A stretch of DNA of 64,000 bases from Cucumis sativus (taxonomy: Eukaryota; Streptophyta; Magnoliopsida; Cucurbitales; Cucurbitaceae), in the NCBI RefSeq assembly GCF_000004075.3, contig NC_026655.2, positions 15,795,489 to 15,859,488 on the forward strand, in the 5' to 3' direction. A program made the position numbers and the translations under genes. A model generated the notes under the pieces. The model saw only the letters and a program-made list of their open reading frames with translations, was not told the origin of the DNA and ran no database searches. Shown here piece after piece: positions 24,018 to 34,317 of the stretch; the stretch's first letter is position 1, and every line of letters starts with the position of its first letter.

Positions 24018-27000
24018 ATGGCTTGCAGACTCGTAGATTCCATGGCTCTTTTCAATGTATGTTTTCTTCTTTTTAATCTCTCCCTGCTATTGTACTTGTG
24101 TTCTTCTTTTCTCTTATTATTTTGGTTTGATTATCAGGGCCCCCATCATAATTTTGCTCGAACCCAGAAAATTGCATCCCACTGTTCTCCAGGTATGTTT
24201 TAGTATCTTCCTTTTGAGAATTATTTGAAGCTGTTTAAGAATTTGTAATTACTTGATAAACTGAATCGTCTAGCGGTTGTCTTATTACAGTGTGACACAG
24301 TTAGAGTATATTCATTGAAGATTCAATCTCATTTCCTTTGTCACTCCGGAAGAAACCTTGCTGTTTCAGACATGGTTTCTTTTAATAAAATATTGAGTAA
24401 AATTGGAAATTAGATAGATTTAGAGTCTAGCTCGTTCTGGAAGTTTAGATTTTCAATCACATTGATAAATTTTCATATCCTCATTCAACTTAAGCATGGA
24501 TTTTGATATGCCATAAAATGAATTAATTGACTAGGAACCAACATAGCTTTGATTTTCCATTATCAATTTAGACAGTTCAAACATGCTTATTCCGATAGAC
24601 AGGTATATTGCAAGTGAAGGGGGAAATATTATTTCAGAAGAAAATCAAGCGACAAAACTATTTACTTCCTGTGAAGAGGGCTGCAATTCTACGAGCTATT
24701 GCTGTTCCAGCTGCGCCACCATCTTCTTCAGCAGATAGTGCTGAATATAGAAAACAATTATCAGAAAGCTATGGATTTGAGCAAATTGGAGAACCTCTTC
24801 CTGATAATGTTAGGTTAAAAGATGTTGTTGAGTCCCTTCCAAAAGAGGTACTTTATTTTGTTGCAACATACTGGTGTTTAACATTTGTCCTTGAGGCAGT
24901 TTCATTTTCTTTTCTTCTGTCAGATAAAATTTTGATGATGCTATCTAGTTCATGCATACGATCGTGTTTCTTTTACTTATTATATCTTATTTTTTCATTT
25001 TTTTAAAGGTGTTTGAGATCAATGATGTGAAAGCATGGAAATCTGTTTTAGTATCTGTAGCTTCCTACTCATTAGGCCTTGTCATGATTGCAAAAGCTCC
25101 ATGGTATCTACTACCTTTGGCTTGGGCATGGACTGGAACAGCAATAACTGGGGTTAGTCTCAATATTCTTTCTGGTTGCTTCCCTTTCCCTTTCTCTTCT
25201 TCTCATCCTTATCAGACTTGCAACTCTAGCCACTGAAGTTTCTTTCCTCCTCAAGTTCTTTGTTATAGGTCATGATTGTGCTCACAAATCATTTTCAAGG
25301 AACAAGTTAGTGGAAGACATTGTGGGTACTTTGGCTTTCATGCCTCTAATATACCCATATGAGCCTTGGCGGTTTAAGCATGATCAACATCATGCAAAGA
25401 CAAACATGTATTAATAATCTTTCCTCTATCTCTCTCTCTCTTTGAAATACTTGTGTGAGCTCTATCTTCCTGCAGAAGCATTGTTCAGTAATATGTAAAG
25501 AAATGTCTTATTGAGGTTGGATAGCATCTAGTTAAGCAATGCAAAAGCCTTGATAAGTAATATGAGCAGAACAATACGGATGGATGTTAGTGTGTTATTG
25601 TAAGGGACCTAATGAGAGATATATGAGGGTTATTAGTAGAATATTAGTATGGTTATTAGAAGGGGCCAATTAGTAAATAGCTAGTAAGCTGGTTAGAGTT
25701 TTTAGTTATAAATTCAGGGAATGGGTTGAGAGAAAGGTGCGAAGAATTTTGTGGGATTTCCTTGTGAGGAATTTGGGAAAGTCTAGCCCTCTGGGGGTTA
25801 CGTTTTTTACTTTTCTGTCTAATTAGTTCCCTTACACTTATAAATTTATAATCAGTACCTCGATAGTACTAGGTTTGTTCACATGACGTCTTATTTACTT
25901 GTCATGGTTAGTTCTCCTTGTATCTTGGGATCAAGTTAACAGAATTTCTCCATATGTTTTGCATTTTGCCTAGAGTCAAATATTGCTGTGTTAATTAAGT
26001 TTGAAATACTCCACATATGACCAAATAGGAATCCATATTTTATAAGTTTGGTTTGTTACTTGCATCTTAACGATTTATGCCTTTCATCGTCTAGTTTTAG
26101 CTAACCTTTCATTTTTATTCTTATCCACATATTATAGGCTGGAAGAAGATACAGCTTGGCATCCTGTGTGGAAAGAGGAATTTGATTCAGCTCCTCTTTT
26201 GCGTAAAGCAATCATATATGGTTATGGTCCATTTCGACCGTGGATGTCTATAGCACATTGGTAAGTTTACCTTGGATGGTTACTTTGCTAGAATAGTTTG
26301 ACTTTCTATGAAAATTTATTGTACGTGATTTGACCAAGTTGTCTGTTTCATTAATATGCACCAATTTGCTCTTATGCATGATAGGTTGTTGTGGCACTTT
26401 GATTTGAAGAAGTTCAGACCAAATGAAGTAAAAAGAGTGAAGATAAGCTTAGCTTGTGTTTTTGCATTTATGTTTATTGGATGGCCATTGATCATCTACA
26501 AGACTGGGATTCTTGGATGGGTCAAGTTCTGGTTAATGCCATGGCTGGGATACCACTTTTGGGTAACGTCATTTGCTTGCCTCTTCTTATTACAGTTTCT
26601 TCTATAGTCCTATGATCAATTCAATTGATGATCTGCGTTGGATAGTGATTTGTCATGGTTCTTCATGATGTGACAATGGATTAAGAAACTAGTTAACAAT
26701 CAGAATTAGAGGATATATGGCAGGGTAGACTTTAATGAAAATGAACCATGTAGCTTAGCCGGTGGTATCCAAGTATATCTTGATATTGTTGAAACATCAA
26801 TCTTAATGAAGCTTACATCTTGCACTAATATTCTTGAAGCAAATAAAAGAATGTGAATACCATGCTTTCGAGATCATGAGACAATGATACGATGTTTGTG
26901 CCACTTTTCTTCATTCATAGAGGGACGATATTTATTGTTCTTGTTCTGCATAACTTTGAAATTGTCCCAGATAAAATTTGTTGGTTTTGCTTTTGTAAAC

Positions 27001-27804
27001 TTAACTTCTATTTAAATTACCTTTTGTTTCTTTCTTAGATGAGCACTTTCACCATGGTCCATCACACAGCTCCTCATATACCGTTTAAGTCATCAGAAGA
27101 GTGGAACGCAGCTCAAGCACAGCTCAATGGAACAGTTCACTGTGCTTATCCTCAATGGTACTGAATCATTCATTTCAGTGTCTTTTTTTCCTTTTCTTTT
27201 CTTTTCTCTTTTCTTGCTTAATTCGACTCTAAGCCGATAAAAAGGCACATCGGAAAAAGATTCAGGCACTGTTCATGAGATTCTCTAGTCTTGAAATTGC
27301 TAGATAATTCATGTTAACTAAGATTTATTACCATAAGTCACATTGACTTAGCTTCTAAGTTTATCCTCTCCCATCTACAGGATCGAGATTCTCTGCCATG
27401 ACATCAATGTGCACATTCCCCACCATATTTCTCCAAGAATACCGAGTTACAACTTACGGGCAGCTCATAAGTCTCTTCAAGAAAACTGGGGAAAGGTAAT
27501 GGGGTTAAACCAAATGCATATGTACATAGTTCGATGTTCAGATCTTGCAAAATCTAATGGTTGCCTTGTTTATTGCATATATTTTCCCCCATTGATGCTA
27601 ATAATCTAGTTCTTTTCTTCCACTTTGTTACACATTCTGTAGCATCTGAATGAGGCTTCATGGAATTGGCGATTAATGAAGACGATCATGACGATATGCC
27701 ATGTATACAACAAAGAGGAAAATTATGTCGCATTTGACCGACTCAATAAAGAAGATTCTTATCCCATTACATTCCTCAAGAAAGTCATGCCTGATCTTGC
27801 TTGA
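24018..27804 (+). CDS. FAD6: Omega-6 fatty acid desaturase, chloroplastic (FAD6)
   Basis: Plastid envelope desaturase that adds the omega-6 double bond to 16:1 and 18:1 acyl groups on chloroplast glycerolipids, using ferredoxin. Ten exons: 24018-24056, 24138-24192, 24603-24847, 25009-25152, 25256-25407, 26138-26260, 26385-26562, 27039-27157, 27381-27495 and 27643-27804. Together they give 443 codons plus stop, against about 448 in Arabidopsis. The start [13 protein letters not shown] aligns with the Arabidopsis transit peptide start; residues 1 to about 65 are the likely transit peptide. The three iron-binding histidine boxes are intact: HDCAH at 167-171, HDQHH at 203-207 and HIPHH at 363-367. 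Hydrophobic spans lie around 137-165 and 265-295. Intron 5 contains an LTR-like relic. A 79-codon uORF precedes the start. Confidence 0.98.
25560..25860 (+). mobile_element. Possible solo-LTR relic in FAD6 intron 5
   Basis: The segment has the plan of a small plant LTR: a TGTTAG-type start near 25587, GTTATAAATTCAGGGAATGG as a TATA-like promoter near 25710, and a GA-rich downstream part ending in a T-rich tail with TTCCCTTACA at about 25850. No target duplication could be confirmed. It shares the ATATTAGTATGGT motif and layout with a relic in eIF5A intron 1. Confidence 0.35.
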
Positions 27805-29599
27805 TTTAATCTTTACCTCAACCTTCGGGAACACAGTCCACAGACACTTGCTGCTTTCTTTCTCTGTGCAATGTTTTCTCCACAGATTTTGAAGAACGAA
27901 TGGAAGGAAAGCTTGGTTTAGTTGACTGCCATATATTGAGTTAAAGAATTTCTCTATTCCATTTTCCAGTCTCTCTCTCCTCAAATAGCAATATTATGTA
28001 ACCTTTTCTTTTAAGGTAGTTGTGATCTAAAGAGGGAAAACAGACCTTTGGTGTTTTATGTTGCCAACTTCTTAAAAAGGTGGAATGGAATATGGAAACA
28101 TTCTCTTTATCAAAGACACCTACTGACAAAGATCAATACAACACAACCATTATCATTGCAAGCGAAAATTTATTCTCTTTTACCATTCAAATTCTTTTAT
28201 CTTCAAGAAACCACTTATAATTAATTCATTAGTTTTCACATCATTTAACTTTAAATTTGAATTAATGTCAGTGGAGTTTTCTTCTTATTTCTTTTTCATT
28301 TTTCTATTTTTATTATGTTATGTTAGTATAATGCTGTGATTTTTCATTTTTATAACCACTTCATGTTCTTTTTTATTTTATAATCACTTTCTAATATTTG
28401 ATATTATTTTTTCATCTTTCAAAATTTTTGCTTCAAAGTCTCATTAACTAATTATATCAATATTTTAATAAAATCGAAACTTTATTATTTTTATGGACAT
28501 CGATATAATATGAAAAAGGTTCATTCCACCATTTTATTGCAAGTACTTTTTAGTTCATTTATTGCTGTCTTTTTCAACCACTCTTCGAATTCTCATCCAC
28601 ATCCCTTCAAATTCCATTTTCATCAAATTAATCCTATCGTTGTTTCTTTCTCTTTCACATTTATACATTCACATCACTCTCCATCTTTATCTCTTTTTTG
28701 TTTTTAACATTAGAATCATTCATTGAATCTCAACAACTAACAATGTCTATTTTTAAATTGATGTATCTTATATATTTATTTATTAAATTCTAATTTCTTT
28801 ATGATTATTGTTTTTTTTTTTTGTAATTTTATAAAATCTAATTAATATGCTAATATTTTCTTTATAAATTTGGAAAATTAAATTTCCACGTTTACATATT
28901 TTTCTATTATTTCATGATTAAAGATGTGATGTACAAAGATACAAACATAGATGTTGTCATCTAAATATTGATAGAATGACAAAAATGTTGAAAATATTTT
29001 ACATTTCTACTTGCATAATTTGACAATTTTGTAGTATTTTATAATATCTTCATTAATATTCTAAAATGATATATTTAAAGAAATTACCAATGTAAAAAGT
29101 ATGTCAAAATTTACCCAATGATAGTATATTTACAATTATTTTGAAATTGTGATATACACTTAATTATTATATCTAAAATTGTTATAAAAAAAAATACGTA
29201 TCAAAATTATAAAAAAGTAAATTGAAAAGATACTTTAAAAAATTATAAAACTTAAATAAAATATATCTCAATTATGCCTATGGAACTTCTATCCTACACA
29301 AAATATCAACTAGATATTTATCATAATTATCTTTTTAAGTAATGGAGTAACTACAAATTAATTTTTGGAATTAAACTTGATAATTAAAAATCAATATAAA
29401 TATATGAAAATTACTATTAAAATCTAAAGTTTGATATTTGATGGTTTAAAAATCAATTTTAGAATGATGGACTTAGCTAGCTTCTAAACAAGTTAGATGT
29501 TTAAAAGAATTATTTATTTATTTTTATTTTGAAATAAGTATAATAGAAACATATAATTTTTATTTGTTTGTTCTCTTGTTGTAAATACTTGAACTAAGA
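27805..29599. other. FAD6 3' region and AT-rich spacer
   Basis: The first 200-300 bases are probably FAD6 3' UTR. The remainder is AT-rich. Frames here, such as 28510-28707, are low-complexity and unsupported. Confidence 0.55.
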
Positions 29600-29910
29600 T
29601 ATCATATGGTGTGGGAAAAAACAAAAGCCAAAAACAAAAAGAATCATAATCTTCAAATTTCAATATGTTTCTCAGCAACCTGCTTCTGCTTTTCATCTGT
29701 CTCCTTGGTTCTGGTTTTCCTTCTCATCACAAGCCAAAATGTTTCTAAGTAAGCCAAAGTTCAAGGTTTCTATTTGACAAATGCCCATTAAGCACTTCCT
29801 TTGAGTCTGAGTAATGATCTTCTTCCTCCCTGTGGAACTATTATACAAGCAAAAGAAGTTTCCACTAAACTTACACAAAATCTCTTCGGCTTTGATAATC
29901 ATAATTGATG
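29600..29910 (-). pseudogene. Truncated duplicate of the neighbouring F-box gene tail
   Basis: The minus strand encodes IKAEEILCKF, then KCLMGICQIETLNFGLL and RNILACDEKEN. These match the last 65 or so residues of the F-box protein at 31493-32689 (IKAEEVLCKF, KCLVGICQIETLNFGLL, QNILAGDGKEN). Similarity continues past the stop into the 3' UTR, through the GATGAAAAGCAGAAG and CACACCAT motifs, to about 29600. It lacks the F-box and most of the body, lies in opposite orientation to the intact gene and ends abruptly at about 29910 against a retroelement fragment. Confidence 0.88.
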
Positions 29911-29929
29911 GAAAAGTTTGATAATGTGA

Positions 29930-30122
29930 TGTTAGAACATGTCCATAGAGTAGAAAATAAGAGAGCGGATGCATTGGCAAATTTAGCCACGGCCTTGACC
30001 ACGCCAGATGATGTAACTCTGAACATACCACTTTGTCAACGATGGATTATACCCCAGTTAGGCCTGAATGTCAGGAAGTGAACATAGCAACATCCTATTT
30101 GATTGATGAAGAAGATTGAGCA
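29930..30122 (+). mobile_element. Ty3/gypsy polyprotein fragment (end of RNase H)
   Basis: A forward frame reads VEHVHRVENKRADALANLAT, then ALTTPDDVTLNIPLC. This is the conserved end of the RNase H-like domain of plant gypsy elements, with the typical R-x-x-N-x-x-ADALA-x-LA motif. After a frame change it continues QEVNIATSYLIDEED before a stop. Only a fragment is present, already frameshifted. Confidence 0.85.
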
Positions 30123-30545
30123 AATTCACGGAGCGGATCTCGGTTGCAAGGTCCTAGAGGAAGGTGCAAAAAAAGATCGTGGGAGCAAAGTGGTTGAAGC
30201 GGAGGAGATCTAGGAGAGTCTAAATCTCAAAGCAAGTCAAGTGGAGTTTAAGAGTTGTCAATGTGGTCGTATGGATCTTAGTTGCAAATGGTGGTCGACA
30301 ATGTCTAGCTGCTAGGTCAAGACTTTGCTTTGATACCATGTGAAAAATATTTTTATTGATTAAATAATACTGAATGATTTAGGTGAGAATAATGAGAAGA
30401 TAAATTCACAAACCTATACAAGTAAATAAGAGAAGTGAGAAGTGATGTAATTACTCCTTACATTTATACAAGCAACAAATGATTAAGAGCCCTCATATTC
30501 TTCTGAATGATCCTAACAAATTTTGTTAAAGTCGCCCTCTACAAG
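30123..30545 (-). mobile_element. Copia-like LTR edge, primer-binding site and leader, minus orientation
   Basis: At 30327-30338 the minus strand reads TGGTATCAAAGC, one base from the TGGTATCAGAGC primer-binding site complementary to initiator tRNA-Met. It lies directly after a terminal CA on that strand, so LTR sequence extends to the right from 30339 and element leader lies to the left (30123-30326). The LTR outer end is not clear; about 30545 is an estimate. No gag or pol frame remains. Confidence 0.6.
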
Positions 30546-31417
30546 CCAAGGAACATCAACCACGTAAATCATAAATCCCAAGTAAAATGCCAAATCTTCC
30601 TACTCCATTTAACATTTGCATCAATATGATTCTGGGGAAGAAGACAAAAAGATATCAACTAATACTTTCTTTTGCCATAAAAGACACAACCCTCTCCCTT
30701 ACCACCTTCCCTCCTAACCCTCAAGCAACCATCAAAATTACACCAAATTTTCACCCTATTTCTCAACTCTTCTTTACACTTCGTTTCTGATAAAGAAAGA
30801 ATCAAAGGAGTTTTATCACCATTTTATAACACTGGCACATTTTTTTAGATATCAATAGAAAGAGATGAATCGATATAAAAAAAAATTCAAATCACAAAAA
30901 AGAATAAATAAATAAATAAACATTAAATTTTGATTTTGATTTTAGTGGGTGAAAACGTTGGTTTAATATTTGCAAGAGTATTTCTTAATATTTTTTCTAA
31001 GCTGAGTGGTATTTTTGAAACTTTTTTTATGGTTATTTTTTTTTTTTTGAACAAAAGTTTAACAATTTTCCTCCAAAATTATCGGTAAGAGTAATTTTTT
31101 AATCATTTTCGAAAATTGAATAACATTTTTTAAACTTTAAAGATTTGGGATATTTTTTATGCCGTTTTTATAATTTCACCTCTAAAATATTGTAATCAGT
31201 TAGTGTTTTTTTTTAAAATGATTGTTCTTAGAAAAATCCTTTAAATTTGTATCCTCTAATACAAATATCTCACTCAATTACCTTAGCGTAATCGGAAATA
31301 AACATAACAATAATAAAATAAAATCTAACATCAATCAAATATAACAAAAGTGAGGATAAGATTTAGGGAAAAATAAATAAATCCAACTAACAAAGTGGAT
31401 ATTTCTCCCAAACTCAG
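30546..31417. other. AT-rich spacer upstream of the F-box gene
   Basis: No supported gene. Poly-T and poly-A runs are common. The 67-codon frame at 30587-30790 has no recognisable features. Confidence 0.5.
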
Positions 31418-31427
31418 TATTTAAATA
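31418..31427 (+). promoter_or_regulatory. Probable TATA box of the F-box gene
   Basis: TATTTAAATA lies 65 bases upstream of the F-box ATG, a suitable distance for a short leader. Motif and position only. Confidence 0.5.
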
Positions 31428-31492
31428 ACATCGTGAAGGGATTCATATCATAATTATTCAATCACCCACAAAACAAAATCCTAACTTCTTCC

Positions 31493-32689
31493 ATGGACAC
31501 AATGACTTGGGGAGAGGGGCTTCCAACGGATATTGCTATCTCAATCTTCTCTAAACTCATTATCTCCAATTTGAGAGTATGCAGACTTGTTTGTAAAACT
31601 TGGAATGCTATGGTTTTAGATTATGCTCACTCTTATAAACTCAACAATGATTTCCTTCTCTCTGTCTCTGATGTAGTCCCCAATCCTAGAAGTAGTTGGC
31701 TATGCAATGCTAGGATGTATTGTTTCCGTTCTGATCCTACCAAACGCTTGGATGTATATTTGGATTTTTTTGAATTGGAAGGAAGTAAATCTGCCTTTTC
31801 GGTACCCTTCGACGACGGGGACTGGTCCAGGGTCACAATGATGTGTTACTGCAATGGCCTACTGTTTGTTTGCAAAAGCAAACTTAACACAGTGTGTCAT
31901 GGCATATTTAATCCCACCACTAATGAGTTTCACCATGTTCCTAAAATATTTTGTGATATTTACCACTTTGGTTTAGGTTGCATTCCTTCAACAAAGGAAT
32001 ACAAATTATTTAGAGCTACTCGTTCAGATTTGATTATGTGTAGGACACAACAAGAATCTATCAGACAACGACCTATTACCATAATAGATGTTTTTGACTT
32101 TGGTAGAAACAAATGGAGGCAACTTCATTCCCTACCTTATCTCATTGACGATGGTGGTATTTACATGGATGGAGTCATCTATTTTGTGGGAAAAGTAAAA
32201 AATAAACCAAATGACTATGCCATCTATGCTCTCGATGTTGAAACTGAAAAAATTGAATTGAGTGCTGTCTTGAAAGCTGGACGTGGCCCAAGCTCTTCCC
32301 GCTCGCGAATACTACAATCTAATGGCATTGTTTATGCCATTATTTACGTCAACCTACCAACAACAACAACTCATTCCCAAGTGATGCAAGGCGTTCAAGT
32401 GTGGAGGATGCAAAAGAAAAACTCATGGATCAGAGAATTTGAGATCAGAAAATTTGTTATGAATGGCATGCCAGGCTCAATTATCCTTATCAAAGCGGAA
32501 GAGGTTTTGTGTAAGTTTGGTGGATCCAGTTTTTGCTGGTATAATGCTTCCACAAGGACGAAGAAGATGATTAGGAAGACTAAAAGTAAGTGCTTAGTGG
32601 GCATTTGTCAAATAGAAACCTTGAATTTTGGCTTACTTCAAAACATTTTAGCTGGTGATGGGAAGGAGAACCGTTATAATTCTAATTAG
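31493..32689 (+). CDS. F-box protein with C-terminal F-box-associated domain
   Basis: Single-exon 398-residue protein. Residues about 8-50 form an F-box (LPTDIAISIFSKL, then LRVCRLVCKTWNAMV), which would bind SKP1 in an SCF ubiquitin ligase. The remainder resembles the F-box-associated, kelch-like region of plant F-box families: FNPTTNEFHHVP near 145, then YKLFRA, then a VFDFGRNKWRQL blade and YALDVETEKI. Substrate unknown. The start at 31493 has an in-frame second ATG four codons on. A truncated inverted duplicate of its 3' end lies 1.6 kb upstream, showing local duplication typical of this fast-evolving family. Confidence 0.9.
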   Translation: MDTMTWGEGLPTDIAISIFSKLIISNLRVCRLVCKTWNAMVLDYAHSYKLNNDFLLSVSDVVPNPRSSWLCNARMYCFRSDPTKRLDVYLDFFELEGSKSAFSVPFDDGDWSRVTMMCYCNGLLFVCKSKLNTVCHGIFNPTTNEFHHVPKIFCDIYHFGLGCIPSTKEYKLFRATRSDLIMCRTQQESIRQRPITIIDVFDFGRNKWRQLHSLPYLIDDGGIYMDGVIYFVGKVKNKPNDYAIYALDVETEKIELSAVLKAGRGPSSSRSRILQSNGIVYAIIYVNLPTTTTHSQVMQGVQVWRMQKKNSWIREFEIRKFVMNGMPGSIILIKAEEVLCKFGGSSFCWYNASTRTKKMIRKTKSKCLVGICQIETLNFGLLQNILAGDGKENRYNSN

Positions 32690-33806
32690 AAGCAAAAGGA
32701 GAACGATGAAAAGCAGAAGGCAGGTTAGGTTGAAGATTATGGTTCGCTTTTGTTTTTTCACACACCATGTAATCAACAGTTAGTTTTTTTCCGCATGCAC
32801 CATGTAATCAGAACGCCAAATTTGATTGGAATTAGAACATATAATTGTAGGATGTGTTTCTAAATATAAATAGGTTATGATCAAAATTGTAATTAGTAGA
32901 ATGTGTTTTTAAATTTGATTTAAAATTATGTTTAAGATTGGTTTCATATTGGTTTTTGTATGTATTATGAATTTATCTAATGTTAATTTTTTTTAATAAG
33001 TTTTTGAAAATGCAATATTTTAATAAATCTTTCGGTTAAACTTTAATTTAGATTAAAAGACATAGCAGCAAAAGGCCTTATACATGAAGGGAAGTGAGTT
33101 GTCACATCAGTTGTTAAGAAACGTGAATCTTTTTGGTTTTCCTTATGGTTTTTACTACTAAATTTTTTTTTATCAGATTGCAACCCCATATACTCAAAAT
33201 TCAATTGAATTTAACTCAAAATTTGGTACATTAAACATTGTCGGCTCAGTAGGATTGGCCATTGGCATGTTATTGAGTATCACACGCCTCAATCAATCCA
33301 CCAAATCAGTAGTGGGGTTGATGCGTGAGATCCACATTTTCTCAATTTAAGTGTTTGAAAAATTGCCAAGCTCACCCAGTGGGGTCAACAGGAATGAGAT
33401 TTTGAAATAATGGTCGTGGCTGTTGATTATTCATCAATTTGGTGGCCAGAAACTCCATCTAATCAAGTAATTGCTTTGTTTTTTCTCCCCCCCCCCCCCC
33501 CTCGCTTTGGATTCTTTTGAACCTGATGGAGAAATTTTGATGCTACTATGAGGTTTGTACTGATGTTGTATTTACATTGGGTGTTTTTCAAGTTTTACTG
33601 TTAACAGATAGAATTAAGTTTAGAGGAAAGAACTTACTCAAATTGGTATAATGGGCTGAGGGAGGAACACATGCAAAAAGATGTTTCCTACATACAGCCA
33701 AAAGTATATACAAGCTAGATTTGAGCTTCAACAATGGTCCCAAGCGTGATGAATGGTTTTCATTTCCATAAAGTTCACGGCAAGTTGAAGTTCTCTTAAA
33801 GCACGC

Positions 33807-33837
<31 letters not shown>

Positions 33838-34317
33838 CTACCATATTCTCCAACACAATTGTTCTGGTGAAATAATAGTTGAAAACAATTATTGAAAAGG
33901 ACTAGTACATTGGATATCATCAGCAGACTTTCATGCCTTCAACCCTTTTTATGATACCTAAAGTCTCGAGGATGGAAAAAGGAGATAAAAGAAATTTATG
34001 ACTTTAGCGATATTAGTTAGTTTACTAAGGTTAGTAGTTACACCCCAACATGCTGTTCTAAAAACTGAACTCTCATTGTACTAAAACTGTGATGAAATTC
34101 CCATTTTTCAGTTCCTTCGACTAACTCATGTATTTGACATAAAATTCTGATGTTGCACAATGAATATTAGGAAAGAAAAAAAATACATGGAACATTTTGA
34201 AGCATATCTTTCCAGGATGACTGTACTGTACACTTCCCTTAGCAGCATCAAAGAAGGGAGTTCAAAAGAACCAAAGTAGAACCCCAAATGCTTTTCTTTT
34301 TGATCTATTGAATTCTT
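32690..34317. other. Convergent spacer between F-box gene and LRR kinase, with poly-C tracts
   Basis: Contains 3' UTRs of the two converging genes at the edges. In between are two long C runs, 33487-33501 (15 C) and 33806-33835 (30 C). The 110-codon minus frame at 33588-33920 crosses the longer run and is artefactual, with a polyglycine stretch. No gene supported. Confidence 0.6.
33806..33835. repeat. 30-base poly-C tract
   Basis: Uninterrupted run of 30 C, the longest of three such runs in the window (others at 13813-13838 and 33487-33501). Confidence 0.9.

Noticed and set aside
33588..33920. 110-codon minus-strand frame with polyglycine
   Set aside because: Depends on the 30-C tract, whose length and phase are uncertain.
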